Shown here: piece by piece, positions 1 through 7,759 of the stretch
Layout: the number at the start of each line of letters is the position of its first letter
Position numbering within the stretch: the stretch's first letter is position 1
Source: Ohtaekwangia sp036568665
GTDB taxonomy: Bacteria; Bacteroidota; Bacteroidia; Cytophagales; Cyclobacteriaceae
DNA: 64,000 nucleotides
Direction: 5' to 3'
Assembly: GCF_036568665.1 (NCBI RefSeq)
Contig: NZ_DATCSD010000050.1
Span: 43,317-107,316, forward strand
The notes under the pieces: model-generated
Database searches by the model: none
The model's input: the letters and a program-made list of their open reading frames with translations, nothing else
What the model was told of the DNA's origin: nothing
Program-made: the position numbers and the translations under genes

Positions 1-584
1 GATGAATCGGCAGTAATACGTCCCATGTTATAGTACATCAGCACACCACGATCAACGGGTGGTATACCCGCCTTCTGATAATATTTTACCTGGTGCAGCC
101 GAATAGTAGCCGAGAGCTTCTTGCCCCAGCGCTTCTTCACGGCTTCTATATAGGAAAAATATGTTTCGCGACTCGTTAGTGTCCAGTCACAATCGATCTG
201 TATTTCCTGACAAGGTATTGCGAGCTTTTCGTTTATCTGGTTGATATAGTCTACCGTTTTTGTCGCCAGGTCGGCTACATCAAGCGCAGGCTGCAGCATT
301 ACAGCATTGCGTATATATACCACGGGCACGATCGCTGATGATTGTGGATGTTCATCGAACACCACGGGCGACATCGGTATAGCTTTTCCTTCGTCTAATG
401 CAATATCAAAATACCGTATATACAGGCGATCAACCTGGTTATCTTTCAATACTTCCTTCTCGGCATCGGTGAGCTTGAAGATTGTTTTCCAATAATAAAA
501 CGAAACCGTTGCCTTCGGTTCTTGTGAAGATGTGCAAGCAGAAAATAAAACAGCAAAAACTACGAGGGTACTTATTCGATGCAT
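1..584 (-). CDS. Lipoprotein with a DUF3142/glycosidase-like region, 3' end outside window
   Basis: This leftward gene runs off the start of the window; about 194 residues are visible. Residues 1-17 form a lipoprotein signal ending in the lipobox LFSAC, so the mature protein should be anchored to a membrane by Cys17. The downstream part has an alternating strand/helix character with the motif IQIDCDWT around residue 127, followed by an aromatic and basic helix. That is the look of a TIM-barrel strand carrying acidic active-site residues, as in DUF3142 and related glycosidase-like proteins. The family assignment is an inference from this motif only. The start is the ATG whose product begins MHRISTLVVFAVLFSAC. 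It is divergent from the NTF2-like gene that begins at 686. Confidence 0.7.
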   Translation of the reverse strand, partial: MHRISTLVVFAVLFSACTSSQEPKATVSFYYWKTIFKLTDAEKEVLKDNQVDRLYIRYFDIALDEGKAIPMSPVVFDEHPQSSAIVPVVYIRNAVMLQPALDVADLATKTVDYINQINEKLAIPCQEIQIDCDWTLTSRETYFSYIEAVKKRWGKKLSATIRLHQVKYYQKAGIPPVDRGVLMYYNMGRITADS

Positions 585-598
585 AAACAGGCAACAGA

Positions 599-632
599 CA
601 AATGTACACACTTTATCGGAACGCTTGTGCAA
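599..632 (-). promoter_or_regulatory. Candidate promoter of the partial lipoprotein gene
   Basis: Read on the minus strand, TACATTTG fits the Bacteroidota -7 box TAnnTTTG. A TTG lies 23 bases upstream, slightly farther than the usual 19-21. It ends 15 bases before the lipoprotein ATG. The -7 match is exact, but the spacing makes this only a moderate call. Confidence 0.4.
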
Positions 633-685
633 CAAATATGAGCGTGATGGCACACTATTTTTAGTCAGGCAGAAAACCATGAGCT

Positions 686-1057
686 ATGAAAAAAGGAAAT
701 GTAGCAGAAGTAAAAGAATTGACTCCGCGCGAGATTGTATTGAAATTCATAGACGCGTTGAACAAACACGACTATGTTACTGCGCGGCTCTATGCGGATG
801 ATTCCATGAAGTTTGAAGGTGTGCTGGGATCACGTTCCGGTGCTGAGGCCTATTTCAAGGATGTGGAAAAGATGCAATTACAATATACCCTTCACAAAGT
901 ATTTGCTGACGACAACGATGTTTGTCTGTTATATGATCTGCCGATGTCAGGTGTTACAATATTCTGTTGTGGCTGGTATACTGTAAGAGCGGGAAAGATC
1001 ACTTCACTAAAAGTAATCTTCGATCCGCGACCGGTGCTGGAGCAAGTGAAGAAGTAA
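686..1057 (+). CDS. NTF2-like / SnoaL-like protein
   Basis: This is a 123-residue soluble protein. The opening region (TPREIVLKFIDALNKHDYVTARLYADDSMKFEGV) is the typical helix-helix-strand start of the SnoaL/NTF2-like cone fold, followed by alternating strands and the closing segment KITSLKVIFDPRPVLEQ, which is common in SnoaL-like proteins. Such domains bind small hydrophobic ligands or act as isomerases, but nothing here fixes a substrate. There is no signal peptide or membrane segment. It stands alone between divergent and convergent neighbours. Confidence 0.85.
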   Translation: MKKGNVAEVKELTPREIVLKFIDALNKHDYVTARLYADDSMKFEGVLGSRSGAEAYFKDVEKMQLQYTLHKVFADDNDVCLLYDLPMSGVTIFCCGWYTVRAGKITSLKVIFDPRPVLEQVKK

Positions 1058-1061
1058 AAAT

Positions 1062-1388
1062 CTAATCCCTCACCCACCCGATCAGGTTCGTGAACGGATT
1101 ATACTCTGCCTGCGAGGCCTTGAGGTAAATGCCGGCACCTAATACAATATGATCGTGCTCTTCGTGCGATAAAACGGCTTTATCCACCACGCGAAAAACA
1201 AGTTCTTTACTCAACGGATTTTCCGTTAATATTTCAACTTGTCCTTTTAGCCGGTGAGCATGTCCGGTTACCTCTCCGGTTTCAAGCACCAGGTGCGAAA
1301 CCGTTTTTACAATACCCGAAGCCGGTGCTTCTTCCAATTTAAAGATCAGCACATCGCCATGCCGGTATATTCTTTCAAACTTTTCCAT
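1062..1388 (-). CDS. Small conserved protein with RHGDVL and GEVTGHAH motifs
   Basis: This is a 108-residue protein; I chose the start MEKFERIYRHGDV because the longer open frame overlaps the upstream gene. Two motifs stand out: YRHGDVLIFKL near the N-terminus and LETGEVTGHAHRL in the middle, followed by VLSHEEHDHIVL, so the protein is rich in His. I recall small proteins with the same HGDVLL...GE.TGHAHRL pattern beside DUF6745 proteins in other phyla, and the neighbour here is DUF6745-like. The function is unknown; metal binding by the histidines is a guess. It is the last gene of a tight leftward cluster, 11 bases after the previous one. Confidence 0.8.
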   Translation of the reverse strand: MEKFERIYRHGDVLIFKLEEAPASGIVKTVSHLVLETGEVTGHAHRLKGQVEILTENPLSKELVFRVVDKAVLSHEEHDHIVLGAGIYLKASQAEYNPFTNLIGWVRD

Positions 1389-1399
1389 GTCGTTTTTAA

Positions 1400-1990
1400 T
1401 TATGTTTCTGCGTACATAAAATGCAGGTATTGCTCTTTCGTAAGGTGTGTACCCTGAATCCGAAACGTCCACGCTATGGCTTCAATAGCATCGTTTTTGG
1501 AGCCGACCCACTCCGGTATATATTGGTAATAGATACGATCGGTGGATGCACATTTACATTTCACCATATATACCGCAGGAGCTTTTGTGAAGCCCATATT
1601 ATTTTGACGAATGCCAAAATTCTCAGCAGCAATCCTGTATAAAGTATATACATCATCGTATTCATATTCATACGGCTGAAGCTGCTTGTCCCAGCGGACC
1701 TGTTTCTTATGAATGGTTTGCTTGTCGATTAATTCAGCCTTTATGATCTTGAGGAGTTCCTCGTGCGGTATAATGCTCATAGCCATCATACGTTGCTCTG
1801 CGTTGGGTAACCTCAATACCTCTCGCACATCAACGGGCGTCAGCGATGCATAGTGCTGCTGTATATAGTTGCGAGCGACCGGGTTTTCAAAATAACTGAG
1901 TACTTGTTCCTGCGTCCGGTTCTCTTTCTTGTATAACTTCAGCACCAGTTCAAGATCGTCAAACTTGATTTTATGAAAATAAAATGTCAT
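1400..1990 (-). CDS. DUF6745-like protein, C-terminal module only
   Basis: This is a 196-residue soluble protein. Its last hundred residues carry the segments YELY-like (VYTLYRIAAE), VKCKCASTDRIYYQYIPE and DAIEAIAWTFRI, ending near Tyr and Glu-Thr. This is the pattern I associate with the C-terminal end of DUF6745 proteins (C-STgr-Y-l-vP...A-AWTf...Y...ET). The usual long repeat region of that family seems absent; instead the first 70 residues are helical (VARNYIQQHYASL). No function is established for the family. It lies 11 bases from each neighbour, so it is almost certainly co-transcribed with them. Confidence 0.78.
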   Translation of the reverse strand: MTFYFHKIKFDDLELVLKLYKKENRTQEQVLSYFENPVARNYIQQHYASLTPVDVREVLRLPNAEQRMMAMSIIPHEELLKIIKAELIDKQTIHKKQVRWDKQLQPYEYEYDDVYTLYRIAAENFGIRQNNMGFTKAPAVYMVKCKCASTDRIYYQYIPEWVGSKNDAIEAIAWTFRIQGTHLTKEQYLHFMYAET

Positions 1991-2001
1991 GCAATTTTTT
2001 T

Positions 2002-2772
2002 CTATAGTGGCAATACCACGGTTTTATTATTATGATATTCTACCTGATCATAGCTCCTCTCAGTCTGAAAATATACTACAGCATCTTGCGTAAGCATACC
2101 ACTCAGGTATATATTGGATAATTCCTGTCCGGGATGATCATGCGGTTCCTTTATTTTATCCATTGCCAGGTTACGGGCCATGTCTTCATAATATACCAGC
2201 TTATCCTTTTTCACTTCTACAGCATCGCCATGAATCGTTGTAATGTTAACCCTCGCTTCTATCTCATTATCTGCTTCCGAGTATGAGCCATGGGCATTGA
2301 TCGTTACCTCGGCTTTATGCAGGAAAGATCGTAACCCTGCCGGATCTTCCATCGCGACAGGTATCGTTTCTGAGAAACTGTCGCCATACGTATGTTGACG
2401 ACACGAATATGTCAAAACAATCTCACCTTGTTCATTGAGTGAGATAACACCTTTGCCTTTATCATAATTTTCTGAAGCATTCGGCAACGACAACACATCG
2501 ATAATGGCGTAGCGAACCCGATCAAAGTCTGCATATACACCATCCACCTTAATGCTGCATAAAGTAGAATCTCCACCAGCATCCCACTCTGCTGTGATTA
2601 CCTTCGTATCCTTCAGCATTTGGACAATCTCATCCCGGTGATCTGGCGGTTGCCGAGGTTCATCAACATCCGGAATGTCTGGTATCGGTTTACGTATTTC
2701 AACCGGCTTTGCTTCCGGATCGCTGCTATTACTGCTACTGAATGATGCCACCAGATTTTTCAACCACTCCAT
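2002..2772 (-). CDS. Unknown protein with EWDAGGDS motif
   Basis: This is a 256-residue protein without a signal peptide. After a short helix and a Pro-rich linker (residues 22-42) comes a domain with ITAEWDAGGDS, a predicted helix ending VLSLPNASENYD, then GKGVISLNEQGEIVLTY. The spacing of GDS, a helix, a glycine-rich turn and an I-x-L strand ending in an aromatic or Arg residue is reminiscent of DUF6878-type proteins, but this is weak. The second half repeats the style (VTINAHGSYSEADNEIEARV) and may be a divergent second copy. It sits one base after the preceding gene stop, which implies translational coupling. I do not recognise a function. Confidence 0.75.
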   Translation of the reverse strand: MEWLKNLVASFSSSNSSDPEAKPVEIRKPIPDIPDVDEPRQPPDHRDEIVQMLKDTKVITAEWDAGGDSTLCSIKVDGVYADFDRVRYAIIDVLSLPNASENYDKGKGVISLNEQGEIVLTYSCRQHTYGDSFSETIPVAMEDPAGLRSFLHKAEVTINAHGSYSEADNEIEARVNITTIHGDAVEVKKDKLVYYEDMARNLAMDKIKEPHDHPGQELSNIYLSGMLTQDAVVYFQTERSYDQVEYHNNKTVVLPL

Positions 2773-2773
2773 A

Positions 2774-3370
2774 CTATATATTATTGTCCATTTGTTTCAA
2801 CCATTCAATCTCTTCACGCTGTGGCGTATACTGCCAGCGTTGTGTGAGGTTCACCTTTCTCAAAAAATCGCTCACGCTAGATCCCTTCGGTAATATACCT
2901 GTCAGCTTCAGCGCAGCATCTGCACCGTGGAAAATTTCCATCAGCTTAATGCCAAAATCACTGATGGTAATACACAGACTATCCTTTACACCACTTCGCA
3001 GATAAGGTCTCCATACAAAACTGTTCAAATGTTCATTCCCCAGATCGGGCACCACATTAAAAAAGGTTCCGGTATCTTCATATCCTGCGAACCAGTCGGC
3101 CAGTGTAGGAACTTTACCATCCAGGTCTTCACGGATATGCTCCACTGCAATATCGCGTACCATTACGTTTGCCCGATCGGCATTAACAATTGTTTCACCA
3201 AACAGCTCAACAGCAAGTTCAACACCGTAGAGGTTATGCAGGAGTAATCGGTGCTTGATGTGGTAAAAGAAATATTTACTGCTATCGAGAAAGCGATGGA
3301 TCTCAATATAGTCTTCCGGCTTACCCCCGAACTTTCGTTGTCCAATAACACTGTGTTCCCATGTATTCAT
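2774..3370 (-). CDS. DUF6915-like protein
   Basis: This 198-residue protein carries, near its start, FGGKPEDYIEIHRFLDSSK, then HRLLLHNLYGVELAVELFG, then VRDIAVEHIREDLDGKVPTLADWF. These three blocks agree closely with what I know of DUF6915: FGGkpeDY-IH-wfD-SK, RHRalrHh--Gi, and EqHvkEDlG-IPTvaDWl. The conserved His, Asp and Glu residues suggest a metal site, although no activity is established for the family. The C-terminal half (residues 105-198) is extra compared with the roughly 100-residue family core. It is the second gene of the leftward cluster, 21 bases after a small ORF. Confidence 0.8.
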   Translation of the reverse strand: MNTWEHSVIGQRKFGGKPEDYIEIHRFLDSSKYFFYHIKHRLLLHNLYGVELAVELFGETIVNADRANVMVRDIAVEHIREDLDGKVPTLADWFAGYEDTGTFFNVVPDLGNEHLNSFVWRPYLRSGVKDSLCITISDFGIKLMEIFHGADAALKLTGILPKGSSVSDFLRKVNLTQRWQYTPQREEIEWLKQMDNNI

Positions 3371-3391
3371 CCTCTGTAAAAATATTACTTT

Positions 3392-3541
3392 TTAAAAATG
3401 AAAACATGCTGCTTTCCATTCTTTTAAAAAAGCATGCAAAAATTCCCCGTTGGCAACCGGTAATAACCAGTTTGTCCAAGTGGTGATATAGCCTTTCGCC
3501 GGCATCGTGGCCGCATACACTGGCTCCGGACTGGTCTGCAT
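3392..3541 (-). CDS. Possible 49-residue first gene of the DUF6915 cluster
   Basis: This short open frame reads MQTSPEPVYAATMPAKGYIT..., then WTNWLLPVANGEFLHAFLKEW, and ends FHF-stop. Its composition (several Trp, balanced charge, a helix at the end) looks like protein rather than chance. It starts 30 bases downstream of a good Bacteroidota promoter and ends 21 bases before the DUF6915-like gene on the same strand. No homology is recognised. It could instead be a leader region. Confidence 0.42.
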   Translation of the reverse strand: MQTSPEPVYAATMPAKGYITTWTNWLLPVANGEFLHAFLKEWKAACFHF

Positions 3542-3570
3542 TTATAGCATTTGCCAGTCGTTACCTGCGA

Positions 3571-3601
3571 TAAATATAGCAGCTGATATATAGCGAACAA
3601 C
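3571..3601 (-). promoter_or_regulatory. Promoter of the 3541-1062 gene cluster
   Basis: On the minus strand, GTTG is followed after 19 bases by TATATTTA, one mismatch from the Bacteroidota -7 box TAnnTTTG, with the ideal spacer. It ends 30 bases before the ATG of the 49-codon ORF and is the only good promoter match upstream of the five-gene cluster. Confidence 0.5.
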
Positions 3602-3681
3602 TGAAAGCAGCCACGCAGAAATAAATATACCGGGGGCTGTAATGTTTTTGGAGGAGGTTACACTTATAGAGAAAACAATGC

Positions 3682-4317
3682 ATGCTTCGGCTTGAGCACT
3701 TCCGGAAAACGTATGGCAACACGCCTGTGCTGACCATTGATGCACTGACGCTGGATCGTAGTATCTACTGGATCAAAGGTATAAATGGTTCCGGTAAAAG
3801 TACGTTACTGAAAACGATGGCCGGCATTCTCGCATTTGAAGGTAACATTGTACTGAATGGTACAGTGGATATCCGCAAGCAGCCCGTACACTACCGCAAG
3901 CGTGTAAACTTCGCCGAAGCAGAGCCGCTCTTCCCCCCTTTTCTTACCGGTTATGAAATGATTCGTTTGTTTGCTGCTGCGAAAGATGCGACTACGAAAT
4001 ACACTATCGAACTGCTGGAGCGTATGAACATGCACGAGTATATACAGGAGCCGATCAGTATATATTCCAGCGGCATGATCAAGAAGCTCTCGCTGGCACT
4101 GGCGCTGACCGGTACCCCTGACGTTGTGTTGCTGGATGAACCATTGATTACGATGGACGAAGCTTCACTGGGTGTATTGTATGAATGTATCACAGAGAAA
4201 TATACCCGCGAAGGCACCAGTTTTTTACTATCGTCTCACCAGCCGTTGACACACAGCCTTCCGCCAGTGAAAGAGTTGTTGGTGCATAATGGTACGGTAA
4301 CCTGCGAGCCTATATGA
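3682..4317 (+). CDS. ABC transporter ATP-binding protein
   Basis: This is a 211-residue ATPase subunit. Walker A is GINGSGKST at residues 33-41, the signature is the divergent YSSGMIKKLSLALAL around residue 128, and Walker B is VVLLDEPL, with the H-loop in LLSSHQP. The signature has SSGM instead of SGGQ, which is common in export-type ATPases of the CcmA/drug-export group. Its stop overlaps the start of the membrane gene at 4314 by four bases (ATGA), so the two are translationally coupled and probably form one exporter. The substrate is unknown. Confidence 0.9.
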   Translation: MLRLEHFRKTYGNTPVLTIDALTLDRSIYWIKGINGSGKSTLLKTMAGILAFEGNIVLNGTVDIRKQPVHYRKRVNFAEAEPLFPPFLTGYEMIRLFAAAKDATTKYTIELLERMNMHEYIQEPISIYSSGMIKKLSLALALTGTPDVVLLDEPLITMDEASLGVLYECITEKYTREGTSFLLSSHQPLTHSLPPVKELLVHNGTVTCEPI

Positions 4318-5435
4318 GAGCACCTCTCACGCGTGTGTTGATACGCCTGATGGCGATCGGTTTTTATAGGCAGCATGCCGGGATGTTGTCGTTCTTCTTT
4401 GGTACAGTGCTCTGCTATTGTTTTTTTATTACACCGGCCGGACATATTCCTCCGGGTGAACTGATCACCAATAACCTCACCTTTACACTGGCGGTGTTGA
4501 ATGCTCCTATAGTAATGCTGGTGGTGCTGGCTGCGTGGCTATTCTATACCATCAAGAGCTGGCAATATATAGTGCGGCAATTACAGGCTTCCTCCCAGGT
4601 ATTTCTGTATTATAGCGTAACTTCTTTTTCGCAGATCAGACAGATGGGCAGTTGGTGCCTGGTGCAACTGGTAATATTAATACCTATTATACTCTATGGC
4701 ATAATGACACTCGTAGTGAGTATATTTTATGGGCAATTTCATATACCTGTTCTGATCTTCCTGTATATAGCATTCCTGACCATCGCCAGCGCCAGTATAT
4801 ATACCTATACGATGAGAAACCTGGGAAGTGCCGGCAGAAGTATAACATCGGTGGTGGTAAAAAGTTGGCCCAAACCACTTTTCAGTTTGCCAGTATACGA
4901 ATTATTGCACACACAAAAACTTGCATGGCTGATTACCAAAGGATTTTCACTCGCAGCGTTGCTGGCGTTATTCAGCTTCTTTCCCGATATACCCATGGAA
5001 GGGCGCTCCGGAGTATATATCATGATGCTGATGGCGAGTGTAGCCCATGCGGGACTAATCTACCAGGAACACCGGTTCACGGAAAACTATATGAGTCTCC
5101 TGCGTAATTTTCCTTATAACAGAATGCGTTTATATGGAGAACAGATGCTGCGTTACGCAATTATATTAATACCCGAATTACTGCTGTTATTGGCCCTGGG
5201 CTCTGTGAATACTGCGCTTGTGCTATACTTCTTTTCTGTGGGTTATCTGTTGTTACTGGCCAGTATACTATATATTCCGACTATAAACCTGCGTGGGTAT
5301 TTATGGTTAACTGCTATACTCTTTACCGGCTATTTTATTGCAGTTCTTTTTGGCGGTGGATGGTTGCTCGCTCTGTTGGCAATACCGGCATCGTTCAGTA
5401 TATACTATAGCAACTATTACCGGAAAGGTTCATAA
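4314..5435 (+). CDS. ABC transporter membrane subunit
   Basis: This 373-residue protein is very hydrophobic throughout, with about ten predicted membrane segments; examples start near residues 22 (MLSFFFGTVLCYCFFI), 57 (IVMLVVLAAWLFYTI), 112 and 345. It has no recognisable ATPase or extracellular domain. Its start overlaps the ATPase stop by four bases, which marks it as the partner permease. The family is not clear by eye; it resembles Bacteroidota-specific ABC-2-like permeases. The transported compound cannot be inferred. Confidence 0.8.
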   Translation: MRAPLTRVLIRLMAIGFYRQHAGMLSFFFGTVLCYCFFITPAGHIPPGELITNNLTFTLAVLNAPIVMLVVLAAWLFYTIKSWQYIVRQLQASSQVFLYYSVTSFSQIRQMGSWCLVQLVILIPIILYGIMTLVVSIFYGQFHIPVLIFLYIAFLTIASASIYTYTMRNLGSAGRSITSVVVKSWPKPLFSLPVYELLHTQKLAWLITKGFSLAALLALFSFFPDIPMEGRSGVYIMMLMASVAHAGLIYQEHRFTENYMSLLRNFPYNRMRLYGEQMLRYAIILIPELLLLLALGSVNTALVLYFFSVGYLLLLASILYIPTINLRGYLWLTAILFTGYFIAVLFGGGWLLALLAIPASFSIYYSNYYRKGS

Positions 5436-5497
5436 ACAGGTATAAAAGAAGGGACCGCAGAGAGCAGTCTCCTCCAATCAATGAATATAACAAGACA

Positions 5498-6298
5498 CTA
5501 TTTTTTCTTACTTTCTTCGGATTGTTTCCGCATGTTATCGGCCAGCATGGTATCGGGTATAACATTGCTCATGGTGGATTGTACTTTGTTTTTGAAACCG
5601 GATACGACTTTATCATCTCCCCGCATAAGTGCTTCGTAGCCATCACGTGCTACATCAGCCGGGTCTGACAGTTCTGTTTCTTTTACAATCTTTGAGTTTT
5701 GCGCTCCGGCTTTGTTGAAGAAATCGGTTTTAGTAGCTCCCGGTTGCAATGCTGTAACCGTAATGTCGGTATCTTTTAGTTCATTTACCAGTGCTTCGGT
5801 AAAGGAAAGTACATATGCCTTTGTTCCGCCATATACGGCCTGCAGTGGTGCCGGTATTTCAGATACGATCGAGCCAAGCTGCAGTATGCGCCCTTCCTTG
5901 CGTACGATCATATCTTGCAGAAACAGATAGGTTAATGCGGTGAGTGCTACAATGTTTAGTTGCACCAGTCGAAGTTGCCGGTGTATATCTTCCTCAGCAA
6001 ATTTTCCATACACACCCTGCCCGGCATCATTTACTAGTATACTGACAATCGCGCCCTGCAATTTTACTTCTTCATATATTTCAAACGGAGCATTGGGTTC
6101 AAAAAGATCCTTGGCAATGGTGATAACGTCCACGCCATGCAACGCTTTAAATTCGTTAGCACACATTTCAAGATCGCTCTTGGAGCGTGCTACCAGTATA
6201 AGGTTGTGTCCGTTCTTTGCAAAAAGTTTAGCGAGTTCATATCCAATACCGCTGGTACCACCGGTTACCAGCACAAATTGCTGTTTTTGTTTTTTCAT
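5498..6298 (-). CDS. Short-chain dehydrogenase/reductase (SDR)
   Basis: This is a 266-residue classical SDR. The NAD(P)-binding motif TGGTSGIG is at residues 12-19, the catalytic Ser143 lies in LGSIVS, and the catalytic motif YGGTK is at 156-160. The usual NNAG structural motif reads NDAG (90-93), a Bacteroidota variant also seen in related SDRs. ARSK after the second strand suggests a preference for NADP(H). The C-terminus ends in a Lys/Ser/Glu-rich tail. The substrate is unknown. It is transcribed toward the ABC exporter and has no operon partner. Confidence 0.9.
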   Translation of the reverse strand: MKKQKQQFVLVTGGTSGIGYELAKLFAKNGHNLILVARSKSDLEMCANEFKALHGVDVITIAKDLFEPNAPFEIYEEVKLQGAIVSILVNDAGQGVYGKFAEEDIHRQLRLVQLNIVALTALTYLFLQDMIVRKEGRILQLGSIVSEIPAPLQAVYGGTKAYVLSFTEALVNELKDTDITVTALQPGATKTDFFNKAGAQNSKIVKETELSDPADVARDGYEALMRGDDKVVSGFKNKVQSTMSNVIPDTMLADNMRKQSEESKKK

Positions 6299-6555
6299 AG
6301 CGTTTAATTTAGTGATCTATTATCAGCAAATAGCATACACGCATGGCTCACAGGATGTATACCTCTCGTTGGGAAAATTTATACTGAAATGAGGAGATAC
6401 CACCCGTGGAACAAATTGCGCTGTGTAGTGAGCAGGGTGAGTAAAAGTAATGTTACACTGCGTGAGGGATGGAGGCATTTGTTTGAGCCTGTGTGAGCTG
6501 TGCGGTGGATGGCGAGTGCCGAGAGCTCGACCCGAAGGGGCACGCCCTGAAAGAC

Positions 6556-7542
6556 CTATATATACCGCACGGTATCGGCTGCCAGCGACAGATACAGCAT
6601 ATCACCTGCAGACAGATTGTTGGCATCGGTGCGAATAAGCAGTAACACATCGTTCACGAGAACAACGGCTTCGCTATAGCTGCCAAAGTAATATATAGTT
6701 TGAATGCGACCGGACAGATTATGCTTTCCTTTCTTTACAATTTTTATATTTTCCGGGCGGATGAAGAGATTCTTTTTACCGGGTTTTAGCCGGAGTAGTT
6801 TTACAAGTATTTGTGCTTTTGCCGGAACCAGTAAAGTATATTTACCTAGCAGTCCTGCGGCATATTCATTTACCGGGCTGGTATATACTTTTGCGGGAGC
6901 TCCCTTCTGCACGATTTTTCCATCTTTCATCAGGAAGATTGTATCAGCCCAGGGAAGTATATCCAGCGGATCGTGCGAGATGAGCATGCACGTAATACCG
7001 AGACGATCGTGTATATCTTCAATTACCGCCTTGAGTATATTTTTGTGAACCATATCGAGATTCGAGAATGGCTCATCGAGCAGGAGTAAACGTGGTGATG
7101 TAATGAGCAATCGTGCGAAGGCTATACGCTGACGTTCGCCACCGGAGAGCTGATCGGTTTTGCGCTTGAGCAAGTGTGTGATCTGGCATACTTCGTAAAT
7201 GGCAGTGGCTTCCTCTTCGCCTAATGTATTGGCATAAGTTAATACCTGCTCTACACGTAAAAACTTGGGTAACTCAAAATGCTGTGAGAGATATGCGATG
7301 CCGGGATGACCGGGTACTAACCGCTCGGCCGGTCCTTCAACAGGTTGATCTTCGAAGCGAACTTCACCGGTATCCGGTTGTATAAGACCGGCTATAATTT
7401 TGAGCAAGGTACTTTTACCGGAGCCTGTTTCACCGGCAATGGCAATGCGCTGGAGACGCTTCATCGAAAAACTGATGTCTTGCAATACAGGGTTCTGTTC
7501 TTCTCCGTATTTACCAATTCCTGATACCTGTATAAAAGCCAT
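6556..7542 (-). CDS. ABC transporter ATP-binding protein with TOBE domain
   Basis: This is a 328-residue ATPase starting at MAFIQVSGIGKYG; the longer frame adds seven residues with no family support. Walker A GETGSGKST is at 37-45, the signature LSGGERQRIAFARLL at 132-146, Walker B LLLLDEPFSNLD near 158, and the H-loop in LISHDPLD. Residues from about 245 (LFIRPENIKI...) form a TOBE domain, as in importers of sulfate, iron, polyamines or sugars (the PotA/CysA/FbpC type). No permease or binding protein is adjacent, so the partner and substrate are unknown. Confidence 0.88.
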   Translation of the reverse strand: MAFIQVSGIGKYGEEQNPVLQDISFSMKRLQRIAIAGETGSGKSTLLKIIAGLIQPDTGEVRFEDQPVEGPAERLVPGHPGIAYLSQHFELPKFLRVEQVLTYANTLGEEEATAIYEVCQITHLLKRKTDQLSGGERQRIAFARLLITSPRLLLLDEPFSNLDMVHKNILKAVIEDIHDRLGITCMLISHDPLDILPWADTIFLMKDGKIVQKGAPAKVYTSPVNEYAAGLLGKYTLLVPAKAQILVKLLRLKPGKKNLFIRPENIKIVKKGKHNLSGRIQTIYYFGSYSEAVVLVNDVLLLIRTDANNLSAGDMLYLSLAADTVRYI

Positions 7543-7759
7543 TCCGTGTCGATTGAGGCGCAATCTAGAAAAAATTTACTTTCCATCTTTACCAGCTCGC
7601 CAGAGTATATCTGTCATGGAGATTGTTCGGTTGTGAACATTTTTTAAGAAGATGAAGATTTTTTCTGTCACTGATGCAACCTCGTTCCCGCGAATGAGTC
7701 TTAGTCTTATAATCTATCTTCTATAGATGGACACTAAATTGTAATCATTAACCAGACTT

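Noticed and set aside
6299..6555. Open frames on both strands between the SDR and the ABC ATPase
   Set aside because: They are short, overlap each other on opposite strands and have no protein-like composition; the stretch appears to be non-coding.
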